A stretch of DNA of 64,000 nucleotides, from positions 4,580,526 to 4,644,525 of the forward strand of contig NZ_CP075715.1 of NCBI RefSeq assembly GCF_024584805.1. Direction: 5' to 3'. Positions 40,095 to 47,967 of the stretch are shown one piece after another (the stretch's first letter is position 1; the number at the start of each line of letters is the position of its first letter). The notes beneath the pieces are model-generated. The model was not told the DNA's origin. It saw only the letters and a program-made list of their open reading frames with translations, and made no database searches. Origin of the DNA: Streptomyces sp. FIT100. GTDB taxonomy: Bacteria > Actinomycetota > Actinomycetes > Streptomycetales > Streptomycetaceae. The translations under genes were made by a program, and so were the position numbers.

Positions 40095-40379
40095 GTGATC
40101 CGTCCCGTCCCCGGCCGCCGTGTGCGCGCACTCCCCGCCGCCGTCTGCGGGGTTGTCCTCGCGGCCGTCGTGACGGCCGGCTGGTACGCCACCCGTCCCG
40201 TCGCGCCCGCCTGCACGTTCGCCGTCTCGAAGCTGGCCGACGCGAACGGTGATCCCCTGCCCGACGGCGACGGGGTGGTGCGGTCCGACCAGGAACTGGC
40301 CAGGCGCGCCTACCAGGAGGCCATCGCCGCAGGACGCTGCGAGGCGCCGCAGCCTCGGTGGCGGCGGTGGCTCGGCTGA
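40095..40379 (+). CDS. Small membrane-anchored protein (94 aa), unknown
   Basis: A 94-residue protein: basic N terminus (MIRPVPGRRVR), one hydrophobic helix (residues 14-31, PAAVCGVVLAAVVTAGWY), then a charged external or periplasmic-side segment with two cysteines (PACTFAV and GRCEAP) that may be disulfide-linked. GTG start, no strong Shine-Dalgarno. Proteins with this outline are common in streptomycetes and uncharacterised. The 90 bases before it are CCGG-rich (imperfect palindromes after the reductase gene) and may terminate upstream transcription. Confidence 0.5.
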   Translation: MIRPVPGRRVRALPAAVCGVVLAAVVTAGWYATRPVAPACTFAVSKLADANGDPLPDGDGVVRSDQELARRAYQEAIAAGRCEAPQPRWRRWLG

Positions 40380-40548
40380 CCTGTGACTGCGCGCACGGCG
40401 ATCCACGCTGTGTTCGGACCGCCGCAGCAGGCGTGTACGCGCTGTAGAGGTGCTGTGGCCGTCCGTGCCGGTCGCTTCCGGCCCGGTCGGCCTCTCCCTA
40501 GCCTGCGTGACGTACTTCTGACAAGGCGTCGGTGGAGGGGGCTCGGCC

Positions 40549-42372
40549 ATGGGCAAGGGCACGCACGGGAGCGCGCAAGGGGGAAACAGCCGCAGGACGT
40601 TCCTCGCCGGGACGGCGGGGGCCGTGGGTGCCGGGGCCGTGGGGGCGGTCGGCGTCGCGCCGGCCGCCGCCCGGGCCGCCGCAGCCGCCCGACGTGTCGC
40701 CGTGCTCGGCGGCGGTGTCTCCGGACTCAGCGCCGCCCATGAACTCGCCGAACGCGGCTATGCCGTGACCGTCTACGAGTACTACGACGTCCTCGGCGGC
40801 AAGGCCCGCTCCATGGACGTCCCCGGCACCGGCACCGGTGGCCGCAAACCGCTCCCCGGCGAGCACGGCTTCCGCTTCTTCCCCGGCTTCTACCGGAACC
40901 TGCCGGACACGATGCGCCGCATCCCCTTCCCCGGCAACCCCGGCGGCGTACGGGGCAATCTGCGCAACGCCACCGAGGAGCTCTTCGCCCGCGAGGCGGG
41001 CCGGCCCGATCTGCATTTCCCGCTGCGGCGCGCGACGACCCCGCCGCGCCTCGGCGACCTGACCCCGACGTGGATCCGCGACGAGGTCACCGCCGCGCTC
41101 GACACGGGCACGAAGCTGCCCGCGCACGAGGTCGCCTACTTCGCCAACCGCCTCCTCGTCCATCTCACCAGCTGCGACGCCCGCCGAGAGAGCGAGTGGG
41201 AGGCCACGCCCTGGTGGGACTTCATCCGTGCGGGGGACTTCAGCGAGGAGTACCGGATCCTGCTGGGCATCGGCCAGACCCGCAATCTCGTCGCCACGCG
41301 CGCGCAGGAGGCGTCCACCCGCACCGTCGGCCGCGTGATCATGGAGGCGCTGATTCTGTGGGGGCTGCTCGGGCGCGGCCTCGACGGCCCCGACGCCGAC
41401 ATCGACCGCGTCCTGAACGCCCCGACCTCCGAGGCGTGGATCGATCCCTGGAGGGAGCATCTCACCTCCCTGGGCGTGGAGTTCGTCCACTCCAGCGAGG
41501 TACGGGAGGTGCTGTACGCCGACGGGCGCGTCACCGGCGTGCGCATCACCGATCCCGGCGGGTCCGACTCGCGCACCATCACCGCCGACCACTACGTCCA
41601 GGCGATGCCGGTCGAGCACGCCCGGCGCACCTGGGGCCCCGCCCTGCGCGCGGCGGACCCGCAACTGGCCCGCTGCGACAAGCTCCGTACGGACTGGATG
41701 ACGGGCATCATGTTCTATACGCGGCGGAAAGTTCCGCTCGTCCACGGACATGTCAATTGCCTGGATTCCCCCTGGGCGGTGACCGCCATCGGGCAGGCAC
41801 AGTTCTGGGACGGCCGCGACTTCGCCGCGGACTACGGCGACGGGAAGGTGCTCGACTGCGTCTCGGCGATCGTCTCGGAGTGGGACCGGCCGGGCATCCT
41901 CTACGGCAAGCCGGCCCGCGCGTGCACCCGCGAGGAGATCGTCGAGGAGTGCTGGGCGCAGCTGAAGGACGGGGTGAACGACACGGGGCGCACCCTGGTC
42001 GAGGATGCCGACCGGGTGGCGTGGTTCATGGACCCGGCGGTGAGCGGGCTCGGCGGTCCCGATCCGCAGAACCGCGAGCCGCTCTTCATCCATCCGACCG
42101 GGACCTGGCATCTGCGCCCCACCGCCCGCACCGCCGTCCCGAACTTCTTCCTCGCCGGTGACTACGTCCGTACGGACGTGGACCTGGCGACGATGGAGGG
42201 CGCCAACGAGTCCGCGCGGCGCGCCGTCAACGCCCTGCTCGACCAGGACGGTTCGGACGCGCGGCGCTGCACGGTGTGGGAGCTGTACCGCCCGCCGGAG
42301 CTGGAGCCCCTCAAGCGCGTCGACGAGGCGCGCTTCCGCCTCGGGCTGCCCAACACCTTCGATCTGGGCTGA
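40549..42372 (+). CDS. Tat-exported FAD-dependent amine-oxidase/phytoene-desaturase-like oxidoreductase
   Basis: A 607-residue flavoprotein. NSRRTFLAGTAGAVGAGAVG (residues 11-30) is a twin-arginine signal with an Ala-rich end, so the folded FAD enzyme is probably exported. The FAD domain starts RVAVLGGGVSGLSAAHELAERGYAVTVYE, followed by GGKA and GEHGFRFFPGFYRN, and ends with the FAD-contacting FFLAGDYVRTDVDLATMEGANESARRA. This resembles hydroxysqualene dehydroxylases and phytoene desaturases. The natural substrate is unknown. Not in an obvious operon. Confidence 0.82.
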   Translation: MGKGTHGSAQGGNSRRTFLAGTAGAVGAGAVGAVGVAPAAARAAAAARRVAVLGGGVSGLSAAHELAERGYAVTVYEYYDVLGGKARSMDVPGTGTGGRKPLPGEHGFRFFPGFYRNLPDTMRRIPFPGNPGGVRGNLRNATEELFAREAGRPDLHFPLRRATTPPRLGDLTPTWIRDEVTAALDTGTKLPAHEVAYFANRLLVHLTSCDARRESEWEATPWWDFIRAGDFSEEYRILLGIGQTRNLVATRAQEASTRTVGRVIMEALILWGLLGRGLDGPDADIDRVLNAPTSEAWIDPWREHLTSLGVEFVHSSEVREVLYADGRVTGVRITDPGGSDSRTITADHYVQAMPVEHARRTWGPALRAADPQLARCDKLRTDWMTGIMFYTRRKVPLVHGHVNCLDSPWAVTAIGQAQFWDGRDFAADYGDGKVLDCVSAIVSEWDRPGILYGKPARACTREEIVEECWAQLKDGVNDTGRTLVEDADRVAWFMDPAVSGLGGPDPQNREPLFIHPTGTWHLRPTARTAVPNFFLAGDYVRTDVDLATMEGANESARRAVNALLDQDGSDARRCTVWELYRPPELEPLKRVDEARFRLGLPNTFDLG

Positions 42373-42436
42373 CGACCCCGGCCGGCGACCCGGCTGACGC
42401 CCCGGCCAACGCCCTGTCCGGCGGCCCGGACATGCG

Positions 42437-42474
42437 GAAGGCCGCCGCCCCCGGACGGGGAAGCGGCGGCCTTC
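42437..42474. terminator. Perfect 12-bp hairpin between convergent genes
   Basis: GAAGGCCGCCGC (42437-42448) pairs exactly with 42463-42474 across a 14-base loop. It lies between the ends of the FAD oxidoreductase gene (+) and the NlpC/P60 gene (-), 16 bases from the latter. Confidence 0.8.
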
Positions 42475-42490
42475 ATCGCGCAATGGTGCC

Positions 42491-43294
42491 TCAGAGCACG
42501 CGGACCGCGCCGTCGGCCGGGTAGCCGGACAGGTCCTGGATGACGACGCCCTTGCTGGGGTTGGCGGCGTCGAGGTACTGGCCGCCGCCGATGTAGACGC
42601 CGACGTGGTACGCGGAGCCGGCGCCGCCCCAGTACAGGATGTCGCCGACCTGGAGGTTGTCCAGGGAGACCTGGGTGCCCGCCACGGACTGGTCCTGCGA
42701 GACGCGGGGGAGGTCCACGCCGACCTGCTTGTACGCGGCCTGCACGAGGCTGGAGCAGTCCCAGGCGTTGGGACCGGTGGCGCCCATGACGTACGCGTCG
42801 CCGAGCTGCGCCTTGAGGAAGGAGATGACGGTGCCGACGGAGCCGGACGCCTGGGAGGAGCTGCTCTGGGAGGCGGCCGAGAGCGTGGTGCGCGCGGAGT
42901 CGCGCGAGGCACGGGCAGCGGCCTCGGCGCGGGCGGCCTCCTCGGCCTTCTTCTCGGCCTCGGCCTTGCGGACGGCCTCGTCCTTGGCCTTCTGAGCGGC
43001 CTTGGCGGCCTTCGCGGCGGCCGCGTTCTCCTGGGCCTGGAGCTGGGAGTCCAGGGCGGACTGCTGGGTCGCCTCGGCGGAGAGCGCGACGGCGCTCGCC
43101 AGCGCCGGGGACTCCAGCGTGAGTGCGGGCATCTCGATGGTCTCGGTCACCGGCTCGGCGTTCGCCGGCCCGGCGCTACCGGCCACCGCGATGGTGCTGA
43201 GGACGCCACCGGCAACTCCGGCCCGGAGCGCGAGCTTCGAGGCGCTGCGGGGGCGGGGCTTCCGGTGGCTTCGTATGTGAGCGGTGTGGGACAT
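42491..43294 (-). CDS. Secreted NlpC/P60 peptidoglycan endopeptidase
   Basis: A 267-residue secreted cell-wall hydrolase. Residues 1-47 form a Sec signal (LALRAGVAGGVLSTIAVAGSAGPANA). Residues 75-140 are an Ala/Lys/Glu-rich coiled coil. The C-terminal NlpC/P60 domain has catalytic Cys180 (NAWDCSSLVQAAY) and His230 (SAYHVGVYIGGG). It should cut stem-peptide bonds in peptidoglycan. Start 43294 gives the correct signal peptide; a longer frame to 43444 is not plausible. The Shine-Dalgarno is weak (GGAACTCC lies 22-29 bases upstream). Confidence 0.9.
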   Translation of the reverse strand: MSHTAHIRSHRKPRPRSASKLALRAGVAGGVLSTIAVAGSAGPANAEPVTETIEMPALTLESPALASAVALSAEATQQSALDSQLQAQENAAAAKAAKAAQKAKDEAVRKAEAEKKAEEAARAEAAARASRDSARTTLSAASQSSSSQASGSVGTVISFLKAQLGDAYVMGATGPNAWDCSSLVQAAYKQVGVDLPRVSQDQSVAGTQVSLDNLQVGDILYWGGAGSAYHVGVYIGGGQYLDAANPSKGVVIQDLSGYPADGAVRVL

Positions 43295-43965
43295 GAGTAC
43301 AACCGCTATCAAGGAGTTCCGGTTCCCTTCAAGAAACGTGTGTTGCGCCACAGTTACGTTCGGAATCCCACAATCCGCTTTCCTGGGAACTTTATTGACG
43401 CCGTAACGGGCAAAACGGGCATCGGCGATCAGGGCTGTGATCATGGGCTTTCAGTAAAAGGTCCGAATTGCCCGTCGCTTACCACCCCTTCACACCGATG
43501 GCCAAGCCCCTGATTCCCGGGCGGGCGGGGGAGTGGTACAGGTCACAGAACGGTCACCGCCGGACGCGCTCTGGAATCGCCCATTCCGGGTAGCCGCAGT
43601 GTCGCCCCGGGGGGCGAGGGCCGATCGGACCCCGTCCGGCGCTCCCGGGGGCTGGGTGGTCGCCCCTCCCCGGGGCTCGTGAACGGATGCACACGTCCAC
43701 TTCCGTCCTCGCCGCCCCTCGCTCGGGTGACCGGTGTCCTCTACCACCCGCTTCCACCCCTCGCGAATTTGCGTGCATATAGCACTCCTGATAATGGAGC
43801 CACCCTTCTGACCAGCGGTAACGCGCCACCGCGTCACATCTTGTAGTCGCTCGTACGCTTCGCGTGCAAGATCACCGCTCATCCGACTTCATGATCCTTC
43901 GTCAGGTGGTGGAGATCACAAAGGCGTTGTCGTACCCCGTGTCGCAGATCACAGACCGGCGGGCA

Positions 43966-43971
43966 TAGGAT
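43966..43971 (+). promoter_or_regulatory. Predicted -10 box of the nuo operon
   Basis: TAGGAT at 43966-43971 would place transcription start near 43978, giving a leader of about 100 bases before nuoA. No good -35 box was found, which is common in Streptomyces. Confidence 0.4.
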
Positions 43972-43987
43972 GCGGAGCAGTCGGGCT

Positions 43988-44003
43988 TGTGAACTGCCTC
44001 ACA
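43988..44003 (+). promoter_or_regulatory. Rex-like operator (ROP) upstream of nuoA
   Basis: TGTGAACTGCCTCACA matches the Rex operator TGTGAACGCGTTCACA at 12 of 16 positions; all mismatches are in the centre. It lies about 10 bases after the predicted start point, a position suited to repression. In S. coelicolor Rex senses NADH/NAD+ and nuo has been reported as a target. Confidence 0.7.
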
Positions 44004-44081
44004 TGTGCGTGATCTTCGAGGCGGGGTGACGGATGCCCGGTGCGGTCCAACGGTCAAGGACGACTGGAAGGAGCGAGGAGC

Positions 44082-44441
44082 GTGAATGCGTACGCGCCCA
44101 TCCTCGTGCTCGGCGCCCTGGCGGCAGCTTTTGCGATCTTCTCCGTGGTCATGGCCACGCTTATCGGTCCGAGGCGTTACAACCGGGCGAAGCTCGAGGC
44201 GTACGAGTGCGGCATCGAGCCGACGCCGCAGCCGGCCGGAGGCGGCCGCTTCCCCATCAAGTACTACCTGACGGCGATGCTCTTCATCATTTTCGATATC
44301 GAGATCGTCTTCCTCTATCCCTGGGCCGTCACCTTCGACGCCCTGGGGATCTTCGGGCTCGTGGAGATGCTGCTCTTCGTGCTCACCGTCTTCGTCGCGT
44401 ACGCGTACGTATGGCGGCGCGGCGGCCTGGACTGGGACTGA
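44082..44441 (+). CDS. nuoA: NADH-quinone oxidoreductase subunit A
   Basis: A 119-residue complex I membrane subunit with three helices (ILVLGALAAAFAIFSVVMATLI; YYLTAMLFIIFDIEIVFLYPWAV; GLVEMLLFVLTVFVAYAYVW). YECGIEP and the FDIE motif in helix 2 are the conserved core that faces the quinone channel. GTG 44082 with GAGGAG upstream is preferred to an in-frame ATG 42 bases earlier. First gene of the operon. Confidence 0.95.
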   Translation: MNAYAPILVLGALAAAFAIFSVVMATLIGPRRYNRAKLEAYECGIEPTPQPAGGGRFPIKYYLTAMLFIIFDIEIVFLYPWAVTFDALGIFGLVEMLLFVLTVFVAYAYVWRRGGLDWD

Positions 44442-44472
44442 GGGCCTACTGAGGGGCTGAGGAGCACACCAA

Positions 44473-45027
44473 ATGGGACTCGAAGAGAAGCTGCCGAGCG
44501 GTTTCCTGCTGACCACCGTCGAACAGGCCGCGGGCTGGGTGCGCAAGGCGTCCGTCTTCCCCGCCACCTTCGGCCTGGCCTGCTGCGCCATCGAGATGAT
44601 GACGACGGGCGCAGGCCGGTACGACCTGGCCCGCTTCGGCATGGAGGTCTTCCGCGGCTCGCCGCGGCAGGCGGACCTGATGATCGTCGCCGGTCGGGTG
44701 AGCCAGAAGATGGCGCCCGTCCTGCGGCAGGTCTACGACCAGATGCCCAACCCCAAGTGGGTGATCTCCATGGGGGTTTGCGCATCATCGGGCGGAATGT
44801 TCAACAATTACGCGATTGTGCAGGGCGTTGATCACATTGTTCCCGTTGACATCTATTTGCCCGGCTGCCCCCCGCGGCCGGAGATGCTGATGGACGCGAT
44901 CCTCAAGCTCCATCAGAAGATCCAGTCCTCCAAGCTCGGCGTGAACGCCGAGGAGGCGGCCCGCGAGGCGGAGGAGGCGGCCCTCAAGGCGCTCCCGACG
45001 ATCGAGATGAAGGGGCTGCTGCGATGA
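44473..45027 (+). CDS. nuoB: NADH-quinone oxidoreductase subunit B
   Basis: A 184-residue peripheral subunit that carries cluster N2, the last 4Fe-4S centre before quinone. Ligands are Cys37/Cys38 (LACCAIEMM), Cys103 (GVCASSGG) and Cys132 (LPGCPPRPE). The C terminus has an Ala/Glu-rich helix (NAEEAAREAEEAALKAL). The stretch 44775-44862 uses many codons ending in A or T (GTT, TCA, ATT, TTG), unlike its neighbours. The stop overlaps nuoC as ATGA. Confidence 0.96.
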   Translation: MGLEEKLPSGFLLTTVEQAAGWVRKASVFPATFGLACCAIEMMTTGAGRYDLARFGMEVFRGSPRQADLMIVAGRVSQKMAPVLRQVYDQMPNPKWVISMGVCASSGGMFNNYAIVQGVDHIVPVDIYLPGCPPRPEMLMDAILKLHQKIQSSKLGVNAEEAAREAEEAALKALPTIEMKGLLR

Positions 45028-45773
45028 CGGACGCACCCGGCGCACGCGACGACCGGCCGAACCCCGAGAAGGAGCTCAGCGCGCAGAACCTGCCGGGCCA
45101 GCGCGGAGAGCACGGCGAGGAGATCCGCGTCCAGCGCGGCATGTTCGGCGCCGACAAGGGCGGCGACACCTCCGGCTACGGCGGACTCGTCCGCTCCGTA
45201 CGGCTGCCCGGCGCGGCCACCCGCCCCTACGGCGGCTGGTTCGACGAGGTCGCCGACGAGCTCGAGGGCGCCCTGGAGGAGCAGGACCTCGTCCCGGAGC
45301 ACGCGATCGAGAAGACCGTCGTCGACCGCGACGAACTCACCTTCCACATCGCCCGCGAGCACCTCGTGCGCGTCGCGAGGACGCTGCGCGACGACCCCGC
45401 GCTCCGCTTCGAGCTCTGCACGGGCGTCAGCGGCGTCCACTACCCGGGCGACAAGGGCCGCGAGCTGCACGCCGTCTACCACCTGCGCTCGATCACCCAC
45501 GGCCGGCTGATCCGCCTCGAAGTGAGCGCCCCGGACACGGACCCGCACGTCCCGTCACTCGTCGAGGTCTATCCGACCAACGACTGGCACGAGCGCGAGA
45601 CCTACGACTTCTTCGGGCTGATCTTCGACGGCCACCCCGCCCTCACCCGGATCATGATGCCGGATGACTGGCAGGGCTTCCCGCAGCGCAAGGACTACCC
45701 CCTCGGCGGCATCCCCGTCGAGTACAAGGGCGCCCAGATCCCGGCTCCGGACCAGCGGAGGTCGTACTCGTGA
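45024..45773 (+). CDS. nuoC: NADH-quinone oxidoreductase subunit C
   Basis: A 249-residue 30-kDa subunit of the peripheral arm, at the interface with NuoD. LHAVYHLRSITHGRLIRLEV and the C-terminal PTNDWHERETYDFFGLIFDGHP, LTRIMMPDDWQGFPQRKDYPLGG are the conserved 30-kDa signature. The N terminus has about 65 extra residues (Asp/Glu/Arg-rich, then a GADKGGDTSGYGGLVR stretch) before the core. NuoC and NuoD are separate here, not fused. ATG overlaps the nuoB stop and its own stop overlaps nuoD. Confidence 0.96.
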   Translation: MTDAPGARDDRPNPEKELSAQNLPGQRGEHGEEIRVQRGMFGADKGGDTSGYGGLVRSVRLPGAATRPYGGWFDEVADELEGALEEQDLVPEHAIEKTVVDRDELTFHIAREHLVRVARTLRDDPALRFELCTGVSGVHYPGDKGRELHAVYHLRSITHGRLIRLEVSAPDTDPHVPSLVEVYPTNDWHERETYDFFGLIFDGHPALTRIMMPDDWQGFPQRKDYPLGGIPVEYKGAQIPAPDQRRSYS

Positions 45774-47092
45774 CAACCCCATCTGCATCGGCGCGTGAGA
45801 CGACCGAGGGGACCGTCTACACGGTCACCGGCGGGGACTGGGACGAGGTCGCCCAGAGCGCGGCCAAGGCCGACGACGAGCGCATCGTCGTCAACATGGG
45901 TCCCCAGCACCCGTCCACCCATGGAGTGCTCCGCCTGATCCTGGAGATCGACGGCGAGACCGTCACCGAGGCCCGCTGCGGCATCGGCTATCTCCACACC
46001 GGCATCGAGAAGAACCTCGAGTACCGGACCTGGACGCAGGGCACGACCTTCGTGACGCGCATGGACTACCTGACGCCGTTCTTCAACGAGACGGCGTACT
46101 GCCTCGCGGTCGAGAAGCTGCTCGGCATCGAGGACCAGATCCCGGACCGGGCCACGGTCATCCGGGTCCTCCTCATGGAGCTGAACCGGCTCTCGTCCCA
46201 CCTGGTGTGCATCGCCACCGGCGGCATGGAACTCGGCGCCACCACGGTCATGATCTACGGATTCCGTGATCGTGAACTCATTCTCGACATCTACGAGCTC
46301 ATCACCGGCCTGCGGATGAACCACGCGTACATCCGCCCCGGCGGACTCGCCCAGGACCTGCCCCCGGGCGCCGTGGACCAGATCCGCGAGTTCGTGAAGA
46401 AGATGCAGAAGAACCTGCCCGAGTACGACAAGCTCGCCACAGGGAACCCGATCTTCAAGGCCCGTATGCAGGACATCGGCCATCTCGACCTGGCCGGCTG
46501 CATGGCGCTCGGCGCCACCGGACCGATCCTGCGCGCGACCGGCCTCCCGCACGACCTGCGCAAGTCCGATCCCTACTGCGGATACGAGACGTACGACTTC
46601 GACGTGCCGACCGCGGACACCTGCGACGCCTACGGCCGCTTCCTCATCCGGCTGGAGGAGATGCGCCAGTCGCTGCGGATCGTCGAGCAGTGCCTGGACC
46701 GGCTCGCCCCCGGCCCGGTGATGGTCGGCGACAAGAAGATCGCCTGGCCCGCACAGCTCGCGCTCGGCCCGGACGGCCTCGGCAACTCCCTCGACCACAT
46801 CAAGAAGATCATGGGCACCTCCATGGAGGCCCTGATCCACCACTTCAAGCTGGTGACCGAGGGCTTCCGGGTCCCGGCCGGACAGGCGTACGCGGCCGTC
46901 GAGTCGCCCAAGGGCGAGCTCGGCGTCCATGTCGTCTCCGACGGCGGCACCCGCCCCTACCGGGTCCACTTCCGCGACCCGTCCTTCACCAACCTGCAGA
47001 CCATGGCGGCGATGTGCGAGGGCGGCATGGTCGCCGACGTCATCGTCGCCGTCGCGTCCATCGACCCCGTGATGGGAGGCGTCGACCGGTGA
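45770..47092 (+). CDS. nuoD: NADH-quinone oxidoreductase subunit D
   Basis: A 440-residue 49-kDa subunit that forms most of the quinone pocket with NuoB. NMGPQHPSTHGVLRL holds the catalytic His of the HPSTHG loop. RCGIGYLHTGIEKNLEYRTW, RLSSHLV and the C-terminal GGVDR tail are canonical. The GTG start overlaps the nuoC stop, and its stop overlaps nuoE as GTGA. Confidence 0.97.
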   Translation: MTTPSASARETTEGTVYTVTGGDWDEVAQSAAKADDERIVVNMGPQHPSTHGVLRLILEIDGETVTEARCGIGYLHTGIEKNLEYRTWTQGTTFVTRMDYLTPFFNETAYCLAVEKLLGIEDQIPDRATVIRVLLMELNRLSSHLVCIATGGMELGATTVMIYGFRDRELILDIYELITGLRMNHAYIRPGGLAQDLPPGAVDQIREFVKKMQKNLPEYDKLATGNPIFKARMQDIGHLDLAGCMALGATGPILRATGLPHDLRKSDPYCGYETYDFDVPTADTCDAYGRFLIRLEEMRQSLRIVEQCLDRLAPGPVMVGDKKIAWPAQLALGPDGLGNSLDHIKKIMGTSMEALIHHFKLVTEGFRVPAGQAYAAVESPKGELGVHVVSDGGTRPYRVHFRDPSFTNLQTMAAMCEGGMVADVIVAVASIDPVMGGVDR

Positions 47093-47967
47093 CAGACGTA
47101 TCGCTCGGGATGCCCCAGCTCCCCGCCCCGGACTATCCCGCCGAGGTGCGCGAGCGGCTGGCCGCCGACGCCGAGGAGATCATCGGCCGCTACCCGGACA
47201 GCCGGTCCGCGCTGCTCCCCCTGCTGCACCTGGTGCAGTCCGAGGAGGGCCATGTCACCCGCACCGGCATGCGGTTCTGTGCGGAGATGCTGGACCTGAC
47301 GACGGCGGAGGTCACGGCCGTCGCCACCTTCTACACGATGTACCGGCGCAAGCCCTCCGGGGACTACCAGGTCGGGGTGTGCACCAACACGCTCTGCGCG
47401 GTGATGGGCGGCGACGCCATCCTCAACGAGCTCAAGGAGCACCTGGGCGTCGGCAACAACGAGACCACCGCGGACGGCAAGGTCACTCTTGAGCACATCG
47501 AGTGCAACGCGGCCTGCGACTTCGCCCCCGTCGTGATGGTCAACTGGGAGTTCTTCGACAACCAGACCCCCGAGTCGGCCCGGCAGCTCGTCGACGACCT
47601 GCGGGCCGGCAGGCCCGTCGAACCCACCCGCGGCGCGCCGCTGTGCACCTTCAAGGAGACCGCGCGCATCCTGGCGGGCTTCCCCGACGAGCGCCCCGGT
47701 GCCGTCGGGGCGAGCGGCGGAGCGGGCCCGGCCTCCCTGACCGGCCTCCGGCTGGCCAGGGGCGAGGCTCCCCACGCGCGCATGGTCCACCAGCGCGGCG
47801 CCGCCCCGCAGGGCGAGCCGCCGGCCGAGCACCTCAGCTCGCACGACGCACCGCAGCAGACGTCCGCGTCCGACCCTGCCCACCCGTCGCCCCCCACCAG
47901 CCACGACCGAGGCACTTCGTCCCGCCCGTCCGACTCCGCGGGCCCGGTTTCCGAGGAGGGGGAGTGA
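47089..47967 (+). CDS. nuoE: NADH-quinone oxidoreductase subunit E, with long C-terminal tail
   Basis: A 292-residue 24-kDa subunit carrying the 2Fe-2S cluster N1a. Ligands are Cys98 and Cys103 (VCTNTLCAV), Cys139 and Cys143 (ECNAACDFAP). The conserved fold ends near residue 200. The remaining 90 or so residues are a Pro/Ser/His/Asp-rich tail (APQGEPPAEHLSSHDAPQQ and on), typical of actinobacteria and probably disordered. Start GTG 47089 overlaps nuoD. The stop shares one base with the nuoF ATG (TGATG). Confidence 0.96.
   Translation: MTDVSLGMPQLPAPDYPAEVRERLAADAEEIIGRYPDSRSALLPLLHLVQSEEGHVTRTGMRFCAEMLDLTTAEVTAVATFYTMYRRKPSGDYQVGVCTNTLCAVMGGDAILNELKEHLGVGNNETTADGKVTLEHIECNAACDFAPVVMVNWEFFDNQTPESARQLVDDLRAGRPVEPTRGAPLCTFKETARILAGFPDERPGAVGASGGAGPASLTGLRLARGEAPHARMVHQRGAAPQGEPPAEHLSSHDAPQQTSASDPAHPSPPTSHDRGTSSRPSDSAGPVSEEGE

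Larger units (their letters stand above)
43295..44081. other. 787-bp divergent intergenic region (nlpC/nuoA), no confident gene
   Basis: It holds the nlpC promoter (not pinpointed), an AT-rich patch at 43765-43800 with promoter-like TATA sequences, and the nuo control elements near the right end. AGATCACA occurs twice, 33 bp apart (43913-43920, 43946-43953). A 130-codon minus-strand frame (43490-43882) and a 91-codon one (43554-43829) exist, but both lose normal protein character after about 60 residues. I searched by eye for a ydaO-type c-di-AMP riboswitch before the cell-wall hydrolase and saw no convincing match. Confidence 0.6.

Noticed and set aside
43295..43560. ydaO-type c-di-AMP riboswitch before the NlpC/P60 gene
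   Set aside because: Such switches precede some cell-wall hydrolase genes in Streptomyces, but I could not find the conserved core sequences on the minus strand.
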